Assembly (NCBI GenBank): GCA_944322845.1
Contig: CALUQE010000010.1
Coordinates: 1-62,081, forward strand
Reading direction: 5' to 3'
DNA from: Candidatus Gastranaerophilales bacterium
GTDB lineage: Bacteria; Cyanobacteriota; Vampirovibrionia; Gastranaerophilales; Gastranaerophilaceae
DNA: 62,081 bases
Shown: positions 51,688 to 61,998 of the stretch, one piece after another
How positions within the stretch are numbered: the stretch's first letter is position 1
Layout: every line of letters begins with the position of its first letter
Notes under the pieces: generated by a model
Told to the model about the DNA's origin: nothing
Databases searched by the model: none
The model's input: the letters and a program-made list of their open reading frames with translations, nothing else
Made by a program: the position numbers and the translations under genes

Positions 51688-54198
51688 TTATTCAACTTTC
51701 TCATGTATGCTTTCTATAGTTTTGGTACGTTTATCAAATAATTCAATAAATTTTTTAATGTCCCCTTCATTAGCAATAGAAAAATTATATTCCGGCAAAT
51801 CATTAATCTTAACAATATTATTCATAAAATCATTATTGAAAACATTTCTTTTTGATTGATATTGTTCATTATATTGCAGAATAAATTGTGTTAAATAACT
51901 TAAAGCACTACTATTTAAAAATAGTAATTTGCCTTTCCATTCTGATTTTTCACGAACATAAGATGCTATTTCACTAAATTTGTTTTCACTCATATTATTG
52001 TATACAATAATAAATACATCCAAAGTATTTTGGGTCGAAAATCTTCGAATTTCATAATCTGAATTATACTTATTTATATATTCAACAAGTTTCCGCTTTT
52101 CAGAAATATCCAAATCATAGCCATCAACTTTTTCTGAATATTTTGCATCCCATAATAATGTATATTTTTTCTCTTTCTCAATTTCCGAACCACCCGTTAT
52201 GTGGATATCAAAATATCCATCAGGAACTTTTTTGCCTTTTAAATTTTTGCCTAATTGTTTGGTTGTTTTAAAAATATATCTAAATAAATTATAAATATCA
52301 TTTTCAAAACAATCTCCTTTAATCTTAGAGGTAGCATATGCTGCTTGTGTATTTTTCAAGTTATCGAGTGAGTTTACAGTTGCATTTTCGGCAATAATAT
52401 TAGCTTTATTAATACATATTTCATATCTATTTTTTATAAGATCTTCTACCTCTTTTGGATCCATTTTTTCATATGCCAAAAAGTATTCTAATGGTATATA
52501 AGAAAAAAGGTCGTTACATAATATTGTATTATCAATCGCAGTGTTTTGATTTGATAAAACAAAAATAACTGCTTTTGATTCTCTCTTAAGCTTATTAATG
52601 TAAGATACAGATAACTTATTACTTGATAATACTATATACATCTCATCATCATTATGATTTTTGATTGTTGTAATATAAAAATCCTTATTATCATTTGTAC
52701 TGCTATCTTTAAAGGTTGGAATAATTTTTTTTAATAAATCTATTATATACTCATTAATTTTTTCTTCATTTATAGAGTATGTTGAATATGTTTTTGCATT
52801 TGGTTTCTTTTCTGTATGACAAGTCTTACAGTTATTTACACTTATATCATTATATTCATCACAGTTTTCACAACACCATGTTCTTTCATCATCAATGTTG
52901 ACAAAATCTTTTTGTAATAATTCATTAAATATTCCTCGAACAGTACTTTCAAGGTTTTCTACCTTATCTTTTAACAATATATGTTTGTATAAATCGAGTA
53001 TTCCATTTTGAAATAATTCTGGTTTAAGAGTTTTTTCCAAGGGGATTCCAAATTCTTTTTGAAAATGATCTTTAACAAAAGCCTTTTCTATCGGTATTAA
53101 ATCTTTTGAATTCAGTATTAATTTAACTTTTGTATTAGTTGTATCATAAACAACCTTTACTTCGCGTTCTTTTAATGTATTTTTCATTGGTATTTTATAA
53201 AATATTTTTAAATAATTTATATCCTTAAAAGAATTAATAGTAATTGATTTAGTAGAAATAAGTTGATTAATCTTATCTGAGATATCATTTTTTCTTGAAG
53301 AATTTTGTGACAACAGTAAATCCACATTTTTGCCCAAAGAAAGACCATTTATGTATAGAGCAGTTAATGATAATTCACTTTTTGAAGGTTTCTGTTTTAG
53401 TCTGTTCATAAATGAAGTGGCATCAAAATCAATAGCATTACCCCATTCAAACATTTCAATGTCTAAGTTTTTTTCTAATACATTTTTAAATTTTTCAGCA
53501 TATTTATTTGAGCCACGGAAAATAAAATTATTGTTATGAGAATCATAATATATGATAAAAGCTTCCTTTGGATTATAAGTTATTAAATTTTCAAATGCTT
53601 CTGCATAACGTTCTCTTTCTCCAGGAAAATAAATTCCGCATATATACTCACTTGTTTTATCATATTTATGATATATACATTCAAATTTCCCAGAACTTAT
53701 GATATTTTTCTTAATAAAGTTATCATTAAAAACTGTCTCTAACTTATTAACATCAATTTTGTTATTTACAGCATAACTTGTTTCTAAATTTCTATTTGAA
53801 TACGTGTAATACAAATGAATTTGATCAAGTAAATTAGTTTCATACTCAATTTTTTCATATATGTTTAACAATATAGACAAATCCTCTTCTGTATCAGAAT
53901 CATCTATTTGTAAAATATGTTTAGCATAATGTATTTTATTTTTAATATATTTATTAAACTTAAATAATGTTTTACCAAAATTACTTTTATACAAACTATT
54001 TATTATTGCAGACTCTTTATCTTCTGTATTTAAAACAGGCTGTTCGTTTTTTAATTTATTAAATACAAATTCAATATCATAAGAATTTTTTAAATCTATT
54101 AATTTTAATACTTTTTCACTGTTGTATCCTTCATCAGCATTAAAAACACGATATTTTCGCCAATCTACATCTTTTAAATTAATAGTCACTATACACAT
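51688..54198 (-). CDS. Large RanBP2-type zinc finger / PD-(D/E)xK nuclease-like protein
   Basis: I do not recognise this 836-residue family. Residues 441-460 fit the RanBP2 zinc-finger pattern exactly (WxCx2Cx3Nx6Cx2C). The C-terminal third looks like a PD-(D/E)xK nuclease: E632 in GDCFENDIYNLF, PDGYFDIHI (D660, D664) and LLWDAKYSEK (D684, K686). The N-terminal 430 residues are Lys/Asn/Ile rich with no motif. It is divergent from and adjacent to a type I restriction locus, so a restriction or anti-phage role is likely. Start: the ATG at 54198 has a close AGGG; a GTG at 54189 is also possible. Very A/T-rich codon use suggests transfer. Confidence 0.7.
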   Translation of the reverse strand: MCIVTINLKDVDWRKYRVFNADEGYNSEKVLKLIDLKNSYDIEFVFNKLKNEQPVLNTEDKESAIINSLYKSNFGKTLFKFNKYIKNKIHYAKHILQIDDSDTEEDLSILLNIYEKIEYETNLLDQIHLYYTYSNRNLETSYAVNNKIDVNKLETVFNDNFIKKNIISSGKFECIYHKYDKTSEYICGIYFPGERERYAEAFENLITYNPKEAFIIYYDSHNNNFIFRGSNKYAEKFKNVLEKNLDIEMFEWGNAIDFDATSFMNRLKQKPSKSELSLTALYINGLSLGKNVDLLLSQNSSRKNDISDKINQLISTKSITINSFKDINYLKIFYKIPMKNTLKEREVKVVYDTTNTKVKLILNSKDLIPIEKAFVKDHFQKEFGIPLEKTLKPELFQNGILDLYKHILLKDKVENLESTVRGIFNELLQKDFVNIDDERTWCCENCDEYNDISVNNCKTCHTEKKPNAKTYSTYSINEEKINEYIIDLLKKIIPTFKDSSTNDNKDFYITTIKNHNDDEMYIVLSSNKLSVSYINKLKRESKAVIFVLSNQNTAIDNTILCNDLFSYIPLEYFLAYEKMDPKEVEDLIKNRYEICINKANIIAENATVNSLDNLKNTQAAYATSKIKGDCFENDIYNLFRYIFKTTKQLGKNLKGKKVPDGYFDIHITGGSEIEKEKKYTLLWDAKYSEKVDGYDLDISEKRKLVEYINKYNSDYEIRRFSTQNTLDVFIIVYNNMSENKFSEIASYVREKSEWKGKLLFLNSSALSYLTQFILQYNEQYQSKRNVFNNDFMNNIVKINDLPEYNFSIANEGDIKKFIELFDKRTKTIESIHEKVE

Positions 54199-54388
54199 CC
54201 CTATTTGTTACGTTGTATATTTTTATTGGCATCATTATACAATAAACATGAGTTTTTTAAATTTTATAATGATATTTTTTGTCCGTTTTTGACACGCATA
54301 CATGTATTAATGAATTATGTCACGGTTATTACATAACGATGGATTGTATATTTTTGTGATAGAATAAACTTAACAAAAGCGGGGTTGT

Positions 54389-55993
54389 ATGGCAAAGAAA
54401 ACTGTTGAAAAAGGTATAAATCTGGATAATATTTTATTCAAATGCCGTGATATTCTTAGGGCAGCACGTAATTCAGGTTCGTTTTTTGAAAAGCGCGATA
54501 TGATGCTAACTTTGGTATTTTTAAGATTCATTGGCGAAAAATATGAAGATGGTATTGAAAAGTTACGTCAGACCTTAGTACAACAAGGACTAGACCCTGA
54601 TGATGAAAACATAAGAGCAGCATTTTTTGATGATGCAACATTTACGGACGGAACCTACAATTTGCCGCCGGAAGCTCGTTGGTCTACAATTATAAATACT
54701 ACAGCACCAAAATTGAATGTTGCACTAGATACTGCACTGCATAGTATTGCAACAAATTCAAGCCAATTAAAAGGTTGTTTTATAGAAGGTACATTTACCA
54801 ATAGGAACCTTGCACCTAATGATATTAAAAAGCTCGTAGATGAAGTTAATAAAATCAGCCATAAAGCTTTTGGAGAAGAAAAAGACCTTATCGGTCGTGT
54901 TTATGAGTATTTTTTAAAGGAATTTGCGGTAAATGCAACAAAAGAAGAAGGCGAATTCTACACCCCACATGACGTTGTACAACTCATTGCATCTATGATA
55001 GAACCTTATGAGGGTACATTATATGACCCTGCTTGCGGTTCAGGTGGTATGTTTATCCAAAGTTCTGAGCTTATAAAAGCAAGACAAGGTGATATAAACA
55101 GAATTAATATTTACGGTCAAGAAAAAGATGCTGCGACATACCGCTTGGCAAAAATGAATTTGGCTCTTCGCGGACTTAGTCATGATCTTGGAGAAACAAA
55201 TGATTCTTCATTTACTCAAGATTTGCATAAGGGATTACATTTTGACTATATTATGGCAAACCCGCCATTCAATCTAAAGGGTTGGTATGATGATAATTTA
55301 AAAAATGATTCACGTTGGACTGATTATGGAACACCACCTGAGAGCAACGCTAACTATGCGTGGATTTTACATATGTTATCTCACTTGAAGCCATCTGATG
55401 GCGTTGCAGGCTTTTTACTTGCAAACGGAGCTTTGAATGATAGCGATACTTTAGAAATCAGAAAAAAACTAATCCAAAAAGATAAAGTAGAGGCAATAAT
55501 CGTTCTTCCGAGAGAATTATTTATCACTACAGATATTAGTGTAACTCTTTGGATATTAAACCAAAACAAAAAAGGTGGAAACTACCACGGACGTAAGTTG
55601 AGAAACCGTGAAAGTGAAATACTTTTTATGGATTTGCGTCAATGGAGAGAAAATACTGTGAAGGGTGAAAATAAAAAGAAAATATTATTGTCACCTGACC
55701 AAATTGAAAAAGCTTCAAACATTTACCATACTTGGCAAGGCGAAGGAATAGACGGCAAAAACTACCAAGAGCCTGAATTATATCGCAGCGTGAGTATCGA
55801 AGAAATTGAAACTAAAGGCTGGGCTCTTACACCTAGTAAATATATCGAATTTATTGACCACGACTTAGATATCGATTATGAAAAAGAAATGACTCGTATT
55901 CAGTCTGAAATAAAAAATATTTTGAAGGCTGAAAAAGAATCTCAAAAAATGCTGGAAGATGCATTTAAGGGGATTGGCTATGAAATTTACTAA
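54389..55993 (+). CDS. hsdM: Type I restriction-modification methyltransferase subunit
   Basis: The 534-residue N6-adenine methyltransferase has the HsdM N-terminal helical domain (about residues 10-155), GEFYTPHDVVQLIASM, SAM motif I DPACGSGGMF (213-222), motif IV NPPF (291-294) and the C-terminal region contacting HsdS. With HsdS it methylates adenine in a bipartite site, protecting host DNA. GCGGGG precedes the ATG. It overlaps hsdS by 14 bp, so M and S are translationally coupled. Confidence 0.96.
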   Translation: MAKKTVEKGINLDNILFKCRDILRAARNSGSFFEKRDMMLTLVFLRFIGEKYEDGIEKLRQTLVQQGLDPDDENIRAAFFDDATFTDGTYNLPPEARWSTIINTTAPKLNVALDTALHSIATNSSQLKGCFIEGTFTNRNLAPNDIKKLVDEVNKISHKAFGEEKDLIGRVYEYFLKEFAVNATKEEGEFYTPHDVVQLIASMIEPYEGTLYDPACGSGGMFIQSSELIKARQGDINRINIYGQEKDAATYRLAKMNLALRGLSHDLGETNDSSFTQDLHKGLHFDYIMANPPFNLKGWYDDNLKNDSRWTDYGTPPESNANYAWILHMLSHLKPSDGVAGFLLANGALNDSDTLEIRKKLIQKDKVEAIIVLPRELFITTDISVTLWILNQNKKGGNYHGRKLRNRESEILFMDLRQWRENTVKGENKKKILLSPDQIEKASNIYHTWQGEGIDGKNYQEPELYRSVSIEEIETKGWALTPSKYIEFIDHDLDIDYEKEMTRIQSEIKNILKAEKESQKMLEDAFKGIGYEIY

Positions 55994-57107
55994 TATTCGT
56001 TTGGGCGATTATATCAAACGTTCAACTTTAAATAACAAAGATTTAAATTATGGTATTGATTTGATTGCAGGAGTGAACAATCAAGGATTATTTATGACTC
56101 CAAAAGGAAATACAGATGGAGTAGATTTGAAACCATACAAAATAGTAAACAATGGAGCTTTTGTTTATAACCCTACTCGACTTGAGTTAGGTTCTATTGC
56201 ATATAGAACTGAGGGTTTATGTATTGTTTCACATTTATATATGGTTTTTTACTTAACTGAAGAAGGTAAGAAAATTATTGATCCATTATGGTTGTATATA
56301 TACTTTAGACGCTCGGAGTTTTGTAGAGAAGTTACATTTAGAAATTTTGGAAGTCAAAGACCTGAATTTAATTTTAATGATATGAGTGATATTGTTATAC
56401 CACTCCCAGACATAAATATTCAACAAAAATATGTTGACATTTACAAAGCGATGGTAGAAAACCAACAAACCTATGAATGCGGTTTGGAGGATTTGAAACT
56501 CGTTTGTGATGCATATATAGAAGATTTAAAAAGAAAAATACCTTGTGAAGAAATCGGACCATATATTGAAAGACATGATATTAGAAATGGTAAAAATGGA
56601 ACTAAAAATGTAATGGGTATTAGTACTTCTAAAGTCTTTCGGATACCGACATCAAAAGTTAATAGAAATGAACTAGAAAATTATAAGGTTGTAAAGCCAA
56701 GACAATTTGGATTTGTACAAACTACTCATAACGAAAAGGTATTTGCTTATGCACTTAATGATACAAATGACGATATAGTTATTTCATCTGTATATGAAGT
56801 CTTTTCAACAAACGAAGAGAAAATTATTCCCGAATATCTGTCAATGTTTTTTAATCGAACTGAGTTTGATAGATATGCAAGATTTCATTCTTGGGGCTCT
56901 GCAAGAGAAACTTTTACTTGGGATGATTTAATAAGAGTAAAAATTCCTATACCAGATACAAAAATCCAACAAAGTATTGTCAATATCTACAATGCATACA
57001 ATCAGCGCAAAGAAATTAATGAAAAATTAAAAGCACAAATCAAAGAAATTTGCCCTATTCTTATAAAAGGTTCTATTGAAGAAGCAAAAAGGACAGTGGA
57101 GGTGTGA
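55980..57107 (+). CDS. hsdS: Type I restriction-modification specificity subunit
   Basis: Starting at 55980 (after AAGGGG, overlapping hsdM) the product is 375 residues, typical of HsdS. It has two target-recognition domains separated by a helical spacer (about residues 150-185), each TRD ending in a similar block: FNFNDMSDIVIPLPDINIQQKYVDIY and FTWDDLIRVKIPIPDTKIQQSIVNIY. These repeated helices set the spacing of the bipartite target. The recognition sequence cannot be predicted by eye. hsdR follows after 1 bp. Confidence 0.93.
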   Translation: MKFTNIRLGDYIKRSTLNNKDLNYGIDLIAGVNNQGLFMTPKGNTDGVDLKPYKIVNNGAFVYNPTRLELGSIAYRTEGLCIVSHLYMVFYLTEEGKKIIDPLWLYIYFRRSEFCREVTFRNFGSQRPEFNFNDMSDIVIPLPDINIQQKYVDIYKAMVENQQTYECGLEDLKLVCDAYIEDLKRKIPCEEIGPYIERHDIRNGKNGTKNVMGISTSKVFRIPTSKVNRNELENYKVVKPRQFGFVQTTHNEKVFAYALNDTNDDIVISSVYEVFSTNEEKIIPEYLSMFFNRTEFDRYARFHSWGSARETFTWDDLIRVKIPIPDTKIQQSIVNIYNAYNQRKEINEKLKAQIKEICPILIKGSIEEAKRTVEV

Positions 57108-57108
57108 T

Positions 57109-60100
57109 ATGGCTAAGTTACAAGAATATAACGGTCTTTTTTGTGAATCTGAGTTTGAATGTGCATTTATTGCTTTTTTGCAGGATGAAGGATGGGAATA
57201 TCTTTTAGGAAATAACGTTAAGCGTGTAAACAAAAGAGATGTTTTAATAGAAGATGATTTCAAAGAATTTATAGCAAGGACAAATCCAGATTTAGAAGAA
57301 GACGAAATCACACAAATATTTAATAATGTTCGTCTTGTTGGTAGTGAAAGTGATTTTACGACATTACATAAAATCTATACTTGGATGGTTGACGGGATTC
57401 AATTTACACCTAAAAATGGCATAACAAGAATTATTCCATTAATTGATTTTGAATATTTAGATGATAAAGAAAAAACTAAACCCTCAAAAAATATCTTTAG
57501 AGTTGTTAACCAACTAACAATAGAATATACGGATAACGGACAAAATAAAAACAGAAGACCGGATGTTATCTTGTATGTTAATGGTATGCCTCTTTGTATT
57601 ATAGAACTTAAAAATCCTGCAGATCCAAATGCTACAATTTTTAATGCTTGGGAACAAATCAATATTCGATATTGGAGAGATATCCCGCATTTATTGCATT
57701 ATTGTCCTTTAGCATGTATTTCAGATGGAGTAAAAACAAGACTTGGCACAGTAAGAACTCCTTATGAACATTTCTATGCGTGGCGAAGAGTAAATCATGA
57801 TGACAAAATTTCTACATTGCCGTTTGCAGAAACTCAAACAATGATAAAAGGTGTATATGAGCCTAATCGTTTTCTTGAAATATTCAGAGATTACATTTAT
57901 TTTCAAGACAGTATCTATGATAGAGATGAAAAAGAAATAGTTTGCAGGTATCCACAATTTTTTGCGGCAAGGCTATTAAAAGAAAGTATTGTTAATTCTG
58001 TTGAAACCGGCAGTGGAAAGGGTGGAACATATTTTGGTGCAACAGGATGCGGAAAAACTTACACAATGGCATTTTTAGCAAGACAACTTGCTCTAAGATG
58101 CACAAATATCCCTCAAATCGGTTCTCCAACAATTATTTTAATTGTTGATAGAGAAGAGTTGCAAAAACAAGGTGCGAAGTTGTTTACCAAAAGCAAAGAG
58201 TTTTTGAATCTTGGAGAAGTTTCCATTGTAAAAAGTAGGGAAAAATTAAGACAAGAGTTAGGTGCAAGACAAAGCGGCGGTTTTTATATTTGTACAATAC
58301 AAAAATTCTGTGACAGAAAAGATGATAAAATCGGTTTGATAAACGAACGTCAGAATATCATCTGTTTTTCTGATGAAGCACATAGAACCCAAATTGAACA
58401 TGCAAAAGAAATTAAGTTCAGCAAAGATACTGATGAGAATATGAAAGCTCTTATTTCAAAACCTTATGCAAAAGTTTTAAAAGAAGCTTTTCCAAACGCC
58501 ACTTTTGTTGGATTTACCGGCACACCTATTGCTGAAACATATCAAACGTTTGGCGATGAAATAGACCGATATACTATGGATCAGGCTGTTGCTGACGGAC
58601 TTACAGTTCCTATAAAATATCATCCTCGTATAGCAAAAGTTTTACTTGATCAATCAAAGGTTAAAGAAATTGAGAATTATTATAAAAAGTGTGCTGATGA
58701 TGGCACAACTGAAGAAGATATTGCAGCAAGTAAAAGTGCTATGTCATCTATGGAAGTTATACTTGGAGAGTCTTCTCGTTTGGAACGTCTTGCGGTAGAT
58801 ATTCATGACCATTATGTTTCAGCGTGCAACAATGAGCCAGATAGAATCCAGAAGGCAATGATTGTTTGTTCTAAAAGAGAAATTGCTTATGATTTATTGC
58901 AGAAATTCAAAGAAAAATATCCTGAATGGTTTGAAGAAAAGAAAATTCCTGACGGGATTTCTGCAACTCAAGAAGAACTTAATGAACTAAAACCTATGTC
59001 TTGTATTGCTATGGTCGCAAGTGTAGGCAGTAATGATAAAAAGGATATGTATGATTATCTGGGCGGAACAAGAAATGATAAACGTTCAGAGGAATTGGAT
59101 GCTTTATTTAAAAAAGAAAAATCTAATTTCAGAATTGTAATAGTTGTCGATATGTGGATTACAGGTTTTGATGTTCCTTCACTTACATATTTGTATAATG
59201 ATAAGCCGTTGAAAAAACATTTGTTAATTCAAACCATCAGCCGTGTAAACAGAAAATATCCAGGTAAAGAGTATGGAATGGTTATAGATTATATCGGTAT
59301 CCGTGATAATATGCGTGAAGCTATGAAAATATATGGCGGAGATTCTTCTGTTGCACCAAATGCTGATGATGTTGAACTGGCAACTAAGATATTTAGAGAA
59401 AACTTAGAAATATTGAAAAATTTATTTGGTGATTATGATTTATCGCCATTTTTAAATCCGCAATGTGATCCTGCTACGAGGTACAGATTACTGGCTAAAG
59501 CCGCTGAATTTGTTTTTGTTTCAACTCAAGAATTAAAAACAGAAGGTAGAAATGGTTCTAAGAAAGTTTCATTTAAAACTTATTTCTTAAAAACTGTAAA
59601 AAGAATGAGAACAGCATTCGATGTTTGTCAGCCATCAGGAGAACTTGAAGAAGAAGAATCGGCACTTGCACAATGTTTTATGGCTATCGCGGGTTTTGTA
59701 CGCAAAATGAGCGGAACAAGCGAAGTTGATACAGAAACTATGAATGTTGTAGTTTTCAAAATGGTTGAAGAAGCTCTAAAATATAATCAAGTTGAAAGTA
59801 TTCTAGAATCAAGCGAGGAAGAAGATATTTTTTCTCCTGAATATTTTGAAAAATTATCAGATGTGAAAATGCCTGCAACAAAACTTGAGCTTCTTGTAAA
59901 AATGCTTCGTAAACAAATAAAAGAATATGGAAAAGTAAATCAAGTGGCATCAAAAACTTTCCAAGAATTACTAGAAAAAACGCTTGAAGAATATAATGAA
60001 CGTCGTAAACATTTAAGCGAAGAAGAAGCAGGAGAAACTCAGGAAAAAGCTTCTGAAGATATTATTAAAACTGCAACCGAGCAGGCTTTATCTATATTAA

Positions 60101-60459
60101 GCCAAATGAACGAAAGTCGAGAAAGTTTCCGTAAAATAGGTTTAACTTTTGAAGAAAAAGCTTTCTATGATATTTTAATTTCATTAAGGAATCAGCATAA
60201 TTTCGAATACGGTACTGATAAAGAAGTAGATGGAGTAGTGATTAATGATAAATGTAAATCATTAGCACAAAAAGTTAAAGAAATAATTGATATAAAATCT
60301 TCTTTTACCGATTGGCTTAATAATCAGAATGTACGGAATAATTTAAAATTTGAAATAAAAATGTGTTTAGTTAAAAACGGATATCCACCTCAATATAGTC
60401 CGGAAGTATTTAATAAAGTTATGAAACAAGTGGAAAACTTTAAAGAATATCAGGAGTAG
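57109..60459 (+). CDS. hsdR: Type I restriction endonuclease/translocase subunit
   Basis: I use the ATG at 57109 after GGAGGTG (1116 residues). The N-terminal nuclease has D152 in RRPDVIL and E166-L-K168 in IIELKNPADPNA. A DEAD/SF2 motor follows with Walker A GATGCGKT (310-317), DEAH (422-425), GFTGTP and the C-terminal helicase motif QTISRVNR. A long helical C terminus contacts the MTase. It cleaves unmethylated DNA after ATP-driven translocation. All motifs are intact, so the HsdMSR system appears functional. Confidence 0.95.
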   Translation: MAKLQEYNGLFCESEFECAFIAFLQDEGWEYLLGNNVKRVNKRDVLIEDDFKEFIARTNPDLEEDEITQIFNNVRLVGSESDFTTLHKIYTWMVDGIQFTPKNGITRIIPLIDFEYLDDKEKTKPSKNIFRVVNQLTIEYTDNGQNKNRRPDVILYVNGMPLCIIELKNPADPNATIFNAWEQINIRYWRDIPHLLHYCPLACISDGVKTRLGTVRTPYEHFYAWRRVNHDDKISTLPFAETQTMIKGVYEPNRFLEIFRDYIYFQDSIYDRDEKEIVCRYPQFFAARLLKESIVNSVETGSGKGGTYFGATGCGKTYTMAFLARQLALRCTNIPQIGSPTIILIVDREELQKQGAKLFTKSKEFLNLGEVSIVKSREKLRQELGARQSGGFYICTIQKFCDRKDDKIGLINERQNIICFSDEAHRTQIEHAKEIKFSKDTDENMKALISKPYAKVLKEAFPNATFVGFTGTPIAETYQTFGDEIDRYTMDQAVADGLTVPIKYHPRIAKVLLDQSKVKEIENYYKKCADDGTTEEDIAASKSAMSSMEVILGESSRLERLAVDIHDHYVSACNNEPDRIQKAMIVCSKREIAYDLLQKFKEKYPEWFEEKKIPDGISATQEELNELKPMSCIAMVASVGSNDKKDMYDYLGGTRNDKRSEELDALFKKEKSNFRIVIVVDMWITGFDVPSLTYLYNDKPLKKHLLIQTISRVNRKYPGKEYGMVIDYIGIRDNMREAMKIYGGDSSVAPNADDVELATKIFRENLEILKNLFGDYDLSPFLNPQCDPATRYRLLAKAAEFVFVSTQELKTEGRNGSKKVSFKTYFLKTVKRMRTAFDVCQPSGELEEEESALAQCFMAIAGFVRKMSGTSEVDTETMNVVVFKMVEEALKYNQVESILESSEEEDIFSPEYFEKLSDVKMPATKLELLVKMLRKQIKEYGKVNQVASKTFQELLEKTLEEYNERRKHLSEEEAGETQEKASEDIIKTATEQALSILSQMNESRESFRKIGLTFEEKAFYDILISLRNQHNFEYGTDKEVDGVVINDKCKSLAQKVKEIIDIKSSFTDWLNNQNVRNNLKFEIKMCLVKNGYPPQYSPEVFNKVMKQVENFKEYQE

Positions 60460-60463
60460 TTCT

Positions 60464-61513
60464 ATGGATATTTTGATTTTAGGAAATGGATTTGATTTAG
60501 CTCACAAATTAGACACTAAATATAATGATTTTTTAAAATATTGCCAAGAAAAATATAGTAGTATTAATAGCGTTGGTACAGATCATAGCAACAACTTTTT
60601 ATATAACAATGTTTGGGTTAAACATTTTTTAAATAAAACACTAGCCGGTGATAAATGGATTGATCTTGAAAATGAGATTTATAATGTAATTACAAAACTG
60701 AGCGAGTTGCCTTATTTTAAAAATGGAGTTTGGTATGAAAGATATAAAGATATAGTTTTCTTGATTTCGAAAGATTATGAAGAATTTAATTTTGATGAAT
60801 CTCAAAAATATTTTAGAAAACCTGAACTCTTTTATAACGCTAACGATTGTTATTGTGTAACAATCAAAGATTTTGTTAACTTTTTATATAGTCAACTTCG
60901 TGATTTTGTAAAAGAGTTTGAAAAATATTTAGTTGAAGAAGAAAATAGAAAAATAAAAAATACGCCCAAATTTAACTTACGTGTAAATAGTGATTGTGTA
61001 AGCTTGTTGAATTTTAATTATACAGATACATGTGAACAGCTTTATAAAATAAATTTCAATTATAGTTCTTGCGGAATAAAAACAAAAGCAGTTTATGTAC
61101 ATGGAAAAATAAATAATGAAGATAGCTGTAATATGGTTTTGGGAACTCATAGCTTTGATAATGAACAAATTCCTGTCGAATTTAATATATTTAAAAAACA
61201 TCATCAAAGACATAAATATGGAACAATAGAACCATATCAAGAACTGTTAAATGAGTTAAAATACCCTAAGAAAATATATGTTCCGACATTCCACATAATA
61301 GGACATTCTCTTGATAAAACCGACCATAATATTTTGAAACATATTCTTTTGGCAAAAGAAAAATCTATTATTAATATTTATTACCATGATGAAGACGCAT
61401 TGGCTCGAATGCAAAGTAATATTGATTTAATAATCGGCGAAGAGGAAGTTATGACAAAAGTTAGATTTATCAACCAATACGATTCGAAACTTGGAATTTT
61501 AATACCTCAATAG
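60464..61513 (+). CDS. abiH: AbiH-family abortive infection protein
   Basis: The 349-residue protein begins ILGNGFDLAHKLDTKYNDFLKY, the hallmark of AbiH (NGFDxxHxxxTxYxxF), and later has the conserved HIIGHSLDKTDHNIL. AbiH proteins act in phage abortive infection and are often carried inside type I RM operons. It begins 4 bp after hsdR and is presumably part of the same transcript. The mechanism is not known. All expected N- and C-terminal blocks are present. Confidence 0.9.
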   Translation: MDILILGNGFDLAHKLDTKYNDFLKYCQEKYSSINSVGTDHSNNFLYNNVWVKHFLNKTLAGDKWIDLENEIYNVITKLSELPYFKNGVWYERYKDIVFLISKDYEEFNFDESQKYFRKPELFYNANDCYCVTIKDFVNFLYSQLRDFVKEFEKYLVEEENRKIKNTPKFNLRVNSDCVSLLNFNYTDTCEQLYKINFNYSSCGIKTKAVYVHGKINNEDSCNMVLGTHSFDNEQIPVEFNIFKKHHQRHKYGTIEPYQELLNELKYPKKIYVPTFHIIGHSLDKTDHNILKHILLAKEKSIINIYYHDEDALARMQSNIDLIIGEEEVMTKVRFINQYDSKLGILIPQ

Positions 61514-61662
61514 AAGCGACATTCATTCACCTTAAAACAACAAAAATTGCTATAATTGGAAAATATTTTACAAGCTAATCATAATGATTGTGTTGTTCTG
61601 TAAAGATTTGAATGCTTTTGTTTTACTTTCACGCTAATGTGTTGTGTACATTAGGAGGTTGT

Positions 61663-61896
61663 ATGAGTAAAAGTAAGAAATATCGCATTAAACAAAAAGA
61701 TTTTATGGAGTTAGAAAATCTAGCAGAGCGGATTTACAACACAACAGTTGTGCTTGATTATTTCTGTCAAAAACAACAAGAATACGAAGAGCTTAGAAAT
61801 ATTACTCCTATTATATATAATCTTAGGCAAGATTCTGATACTTTAAATGCATATTTTATAAATTATCCGGAAGGTAATATTCAAACTAGATTTTAA
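61663..61896 (+). CDS. Small hypothetical protein next to the defence island
   Basis: From the ATG at 61663, which follows a strong AGGAGG, the product is 77 residues, charged and helical (KQKDFMELENLAERIYNTT, then QKQQEYEELRNITPII). I recognise no family. The long coil-like helix would suit a small regulator or antitoxin, but nothing proves it. It lies 150 bp downstream of abiH with its own likely promoter region. Confidence 0.6.
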   Translation: MSKSKKYRIKQKDFMELENLAERIYNTTVVLDYFCQKQQEYEELRNITPIIYNLRQDSDTLNAYFINYPEGNIQTRF

Positions 61897-61964
61897 TACC
61901 GTTCAAAAAGTGTTCAACTCCGCCATTAAGGGTTATAAAATTCAATTTATATAGTTTTATATAC

Positions 61965-61998
61965 CAAAATAAAAAATGAACCACTTAGGGCTCATTTT
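61965..61998 (-). terminator. Terminator of the partial gene at the right edge
   Basis: On the minus strand AAATGAGCC-CTAAGT-GGTTCATTT (one G-U) then a T-rich run; it overlaps the stop codon of the truncated gene. Confidence 0.7.
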
